A stretch of 64,000 nt of DNA from Xiphophorus maculatus (Eukaryota; Chordata; Actinopteri; Cyprinodontiformes; Poeciliidae). Each line of letters opens with the position of its first letter. Position 1 is the first letter of the stretch. The stretch is taken from assembly GCF_002775205.1 (NCBI RefSeq), contig NC_036456.1, positions 27,625,850 to 27,689,849 on the forward strand, read 5' to 3'. The translations under genes and the position numbers were made by a program. The notes beneath the pieces are model-generated. The model was not told the DNA's origin and ran no database searches. It saw only the letters and a program-made list of their open reading frames with translations. Positions 57,878 through 64,000 of the stretch are shown one piece after another.

Positions 57878-59017
57878 CTGTGGAATAAAAACAGGTTGTG
57901 ACTTTTTTTGTAAGCTAAAACTAAAAATAGTGTTTCTAAATCACGATGAAAAAAAAATATGTAAAAATGCTTTCTTTTGTAGTTTTACAAAAAATACATA
58001 TTAGATAATATAAAGCAAAAATATAAAATGAATGTATTAATGTAGATTCAAAAGCAATTAATATTTTAGACCTGTAGTAATATTTGATAGTCTAGTATTT
58101 TAAGTTGTCATTTGCTCATCAGATTATCATTGTTCTTTATTATTGTAATTTTAAGTATGGAAATCTTCACACTTCCTACTTTTGCCTTTTAACACATTTG
58201 CTGGTCTTTTGGGTTTGCTTGAAATTGGATTTGTCCACAAGCTCCCTATTTTCAGACAATGTAAAGTCATTTTGTCAATGGTCTCATGGTCAGTTATTCA
58301 AACCAGTTTTAAAATCTCCTCTTGTTTTTTTTAGAGAATTATTTAGACACTAGTTTCCTTTATTATATTGTAGTCTTACAGTAAAAGGGCATGGAGAAGG
58401 GGGACAGACATGCAGCGAGGACTAGAGTCAAACTCAGGACAACCATGTCGAGGTCTTTGGCTTTTCCTCTAACCACTGCACCACATGATGCCCCTTCATG
58501 GTTTATTTGATGTAAATTTTACATTAATTCCACCAGTTTGCTCCAAAAGCAGAAGGTCTGTCATTTATTTTGATTTGATCAGGTATCATAATCATAATCA
58601 TTTTTTAAAAGTCAATTGGCCCAGGTAAGCAAGCTATAGTTTAAAATGATCAGAAAATTATATATAATTCAATTAACTGTAAATTTAAATGAGTATTTAT
58701 GGGGTTATTAATATTAATACATATTGCTGAACTATGAAGAGAAAAGCTTATGGGAATTAAATTATTTGCTTTCAAGTATAAAATCGTGGTAGTAGGGCCA
58801 ATATGAGTAAAAAAGCTCTTCATGGGTTTAATCTATTGTTATCAAATTGAATCCTGTCAAAGAGTCATTTTAGGGTTTTCAAATGAAATTATAAATTTAA
58901 TTTGCCAGCCTTTAGTACCTTAATTTGTCTTCAGTAAGTCTATCCATCTTACTTTTTGGTTCTTTTGGGGTGTAATGAGTTAGAACAGTTAAAGATACGA
59001 CAGTAATCAGACCTTAC
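57878..59017 (-). other. Intron of the AIG1-VLIG gene
   Basis: 1.14 kb, AT-rich, with one SINE (58385-58500). No FN3-like exon is found here, unlike the other VLIG gene. Confidence 0.6.
58385..58500 (-). mobile_element. Degenerate tRNA-derived SINE
   Basis: On the minus strand GTGGTGCAGTGGTTAGAG (A box region), GAGTTTGACTCTAGTCC (B box) and CTGCATGTCTGTCCCCC parallel the SINE at 37975-38092, so the two belong to one family. Confidence 0.65.
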
Positions 59018-59572
59018 CTGTTGTGATGTGTCCAGACTTCAACAGTAGCTCCCTGACCTGTCTCCGTCCCTCATCTTTATTGTTGAAAAGATGAATTCTT
59101 GATGAAAAACTTTTGACTACCTCTGGAAGTAAACTTGATTTATAGTCTGAAATGTAGTTTGATAATGACGTAATTGTATCTCCTGCTGTAAAGAGCAGGA
59201 AACAGTTTTTCATCCTCTGAGGCCCAAGAACTCTGGTTGTTGCCTCTACAGTCTCCTGGTCTTCATCGGTGAACCGATCAATTTTAAAAACCAGTAGGAA
59301 AAGAGTAGGGATGGACTCCTGGAGGAAATACTGACAGAAGTTTTTAATCTGTTCCTCTGATCCTGATATGTCTGGGGTGTCAATGACTGTAACAGATTTC
59401 CCAAACACCGTTCCTGTTTCCATTGAGACGTGTTTGGTGACTCTTCCAAATGATGTTCTGGATTCAAATGCTTCTCGTCCTAAAATGGTGTTTGCTGAAG
59501 CACTTTTGCCGACTCCAACTTTTCCCAGAAGGACAATGGAGAGACGATCATCCATGATGGAACATTAGAAAC
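59018..59572 (-). CDS. AIG1 (GIMAP) GTPase domain exon
   Basis: ATG at 59555 lies 17 bp inside an exon whose acceptor is TTTCACAG. It encodes 179 residues: LLGKVGVGKSASANTILG (G1), switch region TKHVSMETG, VIDTPD (G3, with Asp in place of the usual Gly), FLLVFKIDRFTDEDQETVEA, LLFTAGD (G4) and HLFNNKDEGRRQVREL (G5 region). The whole G domain lies in one exon, whereas the GIMAP gene at 3051-20545 splits it. It ends at a GTAAGG donor in phase 1, with no stop, so it must splice onward; the VLIG exon is the first compatible acceptor found. Confidence 0.88.
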
Positions 59573-59686
59573 CTGTGAAATGCAACAGAAAGAATTACAA
59601 CATTTTCAGAACTGAGATTAAAGATACACAGTTCATGCATAATAGTAACTGCATAAAACATCAAAATGAGAGGTCATCATTCATGG

Positions 59687-60305
59687 TATTATTCATTATG
59701 TTCTATGTGATTTATTTATTTGAGCTGCAGCAGCAGTGGCAACTCAGCAGATGGTGCCCTACGCCAGAGGTTCCCAGTGGTCACTCAACATATATTTAAA
59801 ATCTTTTTCATTTTCTGGTTTTAATTTAATATTTTGCTGCTAATGATGCTGGTGCAATGCACAAGCCAAGGGGAATGACAAAGAAATAGGAGTGTCTCCA
59901 ACTTTTCAATTTCTTATTATAACAACAGTTAGATGGTTAAAACCTGGGCGTAACTGGTTGTTTCAACAAGATGAAGATCCCCAAGCACCACTTAAAAAAT
60001 TATTTTAGGGTGGATAAAGTCACTTAACATTGAGCTTATTTATTTTGGTATTTTGATGACTTGATTTACATACAGGTGATTTTGCACATACTTCACAATC
60101 CAACATTGCCACCCTGCCTCTTGCCTTTCCCTTGTCCCCCGATGTAAAGGTTTCAAGAACTGCCACTAAGACAGAGGTTGAGAAAACGATGCTAGTTAGA
60201 GTTGCACATTGTTGGTATTATTCATTATGTTCTATGAGATTTATTTATTTGAGCTGCAGTAGCAGTGGCAACTCAGCAGATGGTGCCCTACGCCAGGGGT
60301 TCCCA
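59687..60305 (+). repeat. Pair of ~92-bp direct repeats
   Basis: 59687-59779 and 60214-60305 share TATTATTCATTATGTTCTAT, GAGCTGCAG and AGTGGCAACTCAGCAGATGG, with few differences. Both end in CCCTACGC followed by a hAT-like terminus (CAGAGGTTCCCA or CAGGGGTTCCCA). Confidence 0.85.
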
Positions 60306-62619
60306 AACTTTTCAACCTGTAACCCCACAAAATAACAGTGATAGAGACTGGCAACCCCCGACTGGCAACCTGGTGACCATCTAAAAATACATATAATTCT
60401 CCAATTTATTTAAAGATATATAGCCAAATTATTATACATATTTTAAAATAAATTTCTTTTATAAAAACGATTAAAGGGCATATTAATGTACATTATGCAG
60501 TGAGACATTTATTTCATGATATATTTATTTGAATTTTGTTCAATTTGACTCTACATTCACCTTAGAGGCAGCAGCACCAGATTCATTTTTGAGGTGGAAG
60601 GTCTTGGGGTGTTTTGTCACTTCTGTTACGCACTTTGAATGTCAGGCGCGCACTTGTTCAATTGAGGTGATGGCACCTGTCAATCAATTCAGTGGGTTTT
60701 TGTCGCAATCTGTCCTGAAGTAAACATCCCTTACCTGGAGGACAACATTTTTGGGTCTACCATGGGGTGCGGTCTGGCTAGATTTGATGATTGTTTGCTA
60801 TTAAATGCGCTGCGGTCATAGAAATTTGGTGGAAAATAATCAGAAAAAATTTTTTAAAAGTTGTCAGTGGGGAACTGACAGCTTTACACAGAGCATTTAG
60901 ATGGCGGAATGAACTTTATTCCATTTTCAAAGCTGGAGTCTGGAAAAACGTAAAAGACGGATAAATGCCTGCAGCTGACCTAAGAACAGCTGAATACAGA
61001 GATTGATGGTATTAATACACTGTGTTTGTATGAAGGTTTTGTCATCATTACATCATTGGTGTGAACGCACCAGTAGCGGGTTAAACAGTTCAGTTGTCCA
61101 ACCGGGTGACCCGTGAGCTCTTCAGTTCGCCAAACCACACACACACACAAAAAGCTCATAAAGCGGCGACCCACCAGAACAGCACACACGATAAAAAGCT
61201 CTGGCAGGATCCAAATGACCGCTCTTAGATCTACGGGAGGATTCAAACTCCATTCATTCATTTTTAGCTTACAGAAAAAGCACCAAGCCGCCAAATTTAC
61301 AAAGGTAAACTGACCAATAACATTTAGGATTTGGCGCGCGGACATCGACAGACTCACACAGACTCGCTACGTACAAGATGTTTTGACATAATAGATCTTT
61401 TTTTCTCCTTATTGTTGTTAATAGTAAAGAGGGTTAAATAATAATAATAATAAAAAAATATTCAAAAATTATTCTTTTCTGTTTTACTTAAAGGAAAATC
61501 TCAAGGTACACACAGTGCGTACAGCTGCAGGGCCCTGTGTAGCTACTTATTACAAGTCCAAAATATGCACGATGCAACTATGCCGAGTACAGATAGATCT
61601 GACAAAAATCACGACTGGTCAAATATGTGGAAGATTAAAAAAAAAAAAAAGATGTCAAATATCCTCCAGAAATGCCAATTTAGAGCAGCAGGACAATCTA
61701 ACGGTTCCAGCTCATCATCTTGTTGCGGCGCAGCAGCGCCATCTGGATGCTCTGGGTCTAAAACCAAAAGGCAGCGCAGATTATTTGCTGCATGTTAAAC
61801 AAATTGTGCGGGAAAGAGATTTCTGAGTGGGACAAACAACCAGCCAGACTGCTGACTCTTTTTGCATTAAAAACAAAATGAAAAACACCATAAATAAACT
61901 TTAATGTGCTTGTTATTCAGTGGACAAAAATTAATTTCAACAGAGACCTGAAAACCATCAGTAGCCATCGATATTTATGGCTACCGATGGCTGATTGGCT
62001 TTTGGAAGAGCAAAGAGGAAACAAAACAAAACAAAACAAATTCACACAATTATTTTTTGACCTCAGCAAAAATGATCTGCTCTGGGCAAAGTGTGGTGAG
62101 CATTTGGTCCGGACCCGTAAAGGACATGGGGCCGATGTCTTTTTTTTTTTCATCCCAACGCCATTAGAAAGAAAACATTGTCACAGTCCTATAAATGATG
62201 ACAAATACAGAAATCTCATTTAATGTTTAGCAGAATTGGTTCAGAACTGGACCGGGTCAGAGTCAACGTTTTTTTTCAGATGTCAGACCGGTTCATGATC
62301 CCAATCCGACCCGGAGCTGCGTGACTGTTATGATCTGGAGCCTTAGATTTGGTCCAGATCTCAGTGCTGTAGGTTTTATCTGTACCTCTGTCTGCATATA
62401 AACACAGAGAGATGTCAGTCACAGATTGTCAGACTGACATGCAGCCTGTATAAATGTCTGGCGGGACCAGCAGGGGGGCAGGGCCGTAAAGTATGGCGGG
62501 GGGCCAATGGCCCCTTGGCTCCCCCTGTTCCGGTGCCTATGCTCAGAGGTCACATCACCATGATGCAGAAAATCATTTCAAGACCTTGAGTTTTGCAAAC
62601 TATACTTTGGGAACCCCTG
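60294..62619. mobile_element. Non-autonomous hAT transposon, 2.3 kb
   Basis: Terminal inverted repeats CAGGGGTTCCCAAACTTTT (60294) and CAGGGGTTCCCAAAGTATAG (reverse complement at 62619) are flanked by a perfect 8-bp duplication CCCTACGC (60286-60293 and 62620-62627). No transposase is recognised. The interior includes 60628-60898, the sequence shared with the start of the window. Confidence 0.85.
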
Positions 62620-62936
62620 CCCTACGCAACAGCCTATGAGCCATCAAACTGCAGTTTGACACCCCTGGAGGGCTGGTGTCCTGCAACTTTTTGTTGTTTC
62701 CCCAAGTCCAAAACACATGAATGAAAGGACTGAATCCTTTCATTCAGCGCACATGTTTTAGAAAAAAAAAAGATTACATAATTTACACATTAAGCAATAC
62801 ACAGTAAGCCCAACAGAGAATAAACCTTCATAGAGGCAAATAAGGTGGTGGTCAGGATCCTGCTAATGTGTTAACTTATGTGATTCAGGTGAGCTTACAT
62901 AGAAGCAGCTAAAAGTTGCTGGACTCCAGTTTGACA
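62620..62936 (+). other. Intergenic; no gene seen
   Basis: Short spacer between the hAT element and the duplicated GIMAP 5' flank; contains fragments resembling hAT ends (TTTGACACCCCTG). Confidence 0.4.
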
Positions 62937-63786
62937 CATTTGGCCTTCGGCGCTACGTTGCTTCTTTTATGCAAATTTAACTTTTAAGTGTGAAAAATGT
63001 ACCAACTCTTTGACCAATGGAGAAAACTAACAGCCAATGCTCCGATCAAAACGAGAAAAGCTTTCGGTACATTACTTACTGCTCCGCACAGCTCGCCGCA
63101 CTGAGGCCTCCAGATGAATTCATGCACCCAGACGCTGAACCAACATCCACCATCCTGCGGCCTGTCTGCTCCTCGGTGGCCTATTTATACAAACAAGTAC
63201 TTAGTGTTAGTATCAGAAAATAGATGTTTATTTTCTCGGGTGATCAAACTCGTTCCTCTGACAGCTGGACTCACCTCTTAGGGGGAAAGTTAACCTTCAC
63301 TGGAAGAAACGAGACCGAATATTAAGTTCTGCTTCTTTCATTTACTTTCGGTTTTGCGCTGCTGCGTCAAACAGTTGTTTAAGGGTGTAACCGGTTACTG
63401 ACGAATACAATACTCATCCAGAAGCACGTTTTCAAAGTAAAAGCACAGCAGAGTTCTAATCTGACAATAATTATTGAATATAATCATAAAAAGATTTGAT
63501 TGGCTAAATATTTATTCTAACCATAGTTGTCTAATTAGATAACTACAGATCATAGCCACGTTTCAGTTTCAATAATAAAAATCGTTTATAAAAAAAACGT
63601 AGGGCAAGAAGAAGTTTGTACAGCAGCTGCTATTAATTATGTAACCACATTTAGTAGCCTAAGTTAAGGAAAGAGATTTAGACATGAATCCTGTCATCGT
63701 GGAGATGAAATCAGTCTAAACTGAACAAAGGTCTTGTTCACGCGATTCACTTTGTTTTAAATATTAGCAGAAATGTTTTATTTTGA
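62937..63786 (+). repeat. Right copy of the GIMAP 5' flank duplication
   Basis: Matches 279-1130 with few substitutions. Homology to the first GIMAP region resumes at about 63893-64000 (versus about 3016-3125), which includes a first coding exon. Confidence 0.88.
63561..63593 (+). promoter_or_regulatory. Putative promoter of the second GIMAP gene (ISRE-like plus TATA)
   Basis: TTTCAGTTTC at 63561-63570 and TATAAAA at 63587-63593, with the same spacing as at 908-940. The first coding exon lies about 340 bp downstream. Confidence 0.45.
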
Positions 63787-63928
63787 AGGTGTAGCCGGAT
63801 AAAAACTGTGTTGCTGCCCTAAACGATGATTTGTAAGATTCGGTCACTTCGGTTTGACGTTCTAATTTTTTAATAATTTAATGCGGTAAGTTAAATTATA
63901 GGATCATAAGTTGACTCAGATCATCGGG

Positions 63929-63950
63929 ATGGCAGAAAGCGGAGCAGTTG
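63929..63950 (+). CDS. First coding exon of a second GIMAP gene, truncated by the window end
   Basis: ATG GCA GAA AGC GGA GCA GTT plus one base, then GTGAGT. The peptide is identical to that of the exon at 3051-3072, with one synonymous change. The rest of the gene must lie beyond 64000. Confidence 0.6.
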
Positions 63951-64000
63951 GTGAGTTTATTAAAGGTTTTTTATGAGTTTAGATGTTAAACATTTAGTAA

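Larger units (their letters stand above)
53206..59555 (-). pseudogene. AIG1-VLIG double-GTPase gene, disrupted near its 3' end
   Basis: A minus-strand AIG1 exon (CDS 59555-59018, phase-1 donor CAG|GTAAGG) is followed after a 1.1 kb intron by a VLIG exon (from 57877, acceptor ATTCCACAG, phase 1). Joining them keeps the frame: the AIG1 domain ends GHITTG and the VLIG part begins TNLETVLEDLGL, matching TDLEFQLEDLGL in the neighbouring VLIG gene. It is open for 1397 codons, then TAG at 54222-54224 interrupts a position where the paralogue has a Glu codon. The frame continues to 53697, shifts, and resumes at 53694-53206. Both lesions lie in the C-terminal third; both G domains are intact. It may be a pseudogene, a truncated protein, or hold sequencing errors. 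Transcript evidence would decide whether the exons are joined. Confidence 0.7.

Noticed and set aside
60980-61357. 125-codon minus-strand frame inside the hAT element, tested as transposase
   Set aside because: No hAT transposase or BED zinc-finger motif; composition looks random.

Overview
The window is genomic DNA from a bony fish, probably a spiny-rayed teleost. The evidence is spliced genes with long AT-rich introns, multigene families expanded in teleosts (GIMAP/AIG1 GTPases and very large inducible GTPases, VLIG), and teleost-type transposons (Tc1, hAT, L1/Tx1 and I-clade LINEs, an endogenous retrovirus, tRNA-derived SINEs). The species cannot be named from what I see.

Layout. (1) 1-3050: upstream region of a GIMAP gene, with an ISRE next to a TATA box; it is repeated at 60628-64000 in front of a second GIMAP gene that runs off the right edge. 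(2) 3051-20545: one four-exon GIMAP gene on the plus strand. Its introns hold a 5.5 kb L1/Tx1 LINE (3932-9482, 15-bp target duplication) and a Tc1-type MITE (11263-19611) that is itself split by an 8 kb endogenous retrovirus (11437-19392). The gene sits between two 1.19 kb near-identical inverted repeats. (3) 23176-27219: gene debris and a solo LTR, namely three exons of a zona pellucida C domain and an orphan neuroligin-2-like tail. (4) 31599-41640, minus strand: a gene with two fibronectin type III exons followed by a 4.7 kb VLIG exon, with an ISRE and TATA box upstream of a candidate 5' UTR exon. (5) 42000-52003: a 0.2 kb tandem satellite, a nearly intact I-clade LINE with RNase H, and a Tc1 transposon abutting its tail. 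(6) 53206-59572, minus strand: a second VLIG exon preceded by a complete single-exon AIG1 GTPase domain with matching splice phase, which predicts an AIG1-VLIG double GTPase. It carries a nonsense codon and a frameshift near the 3' end. (7) 60294-62619: a hAT element, then the repeated GIMAP promoter.

Taken together this looks like an immune GTPase cluster: GIMAP proteins (small membrane or lymphocyte-associated GTPases) and interferon-inducible VLIG proteins, built from modules flanked by phase-1 introns. The most interesting points are the AIG1-VLIG and FN3-VLIG gene structures, the nearly identical GTPase-coding tract shared by the two VLIG genes, and ISRE-like sites upstream of both families.
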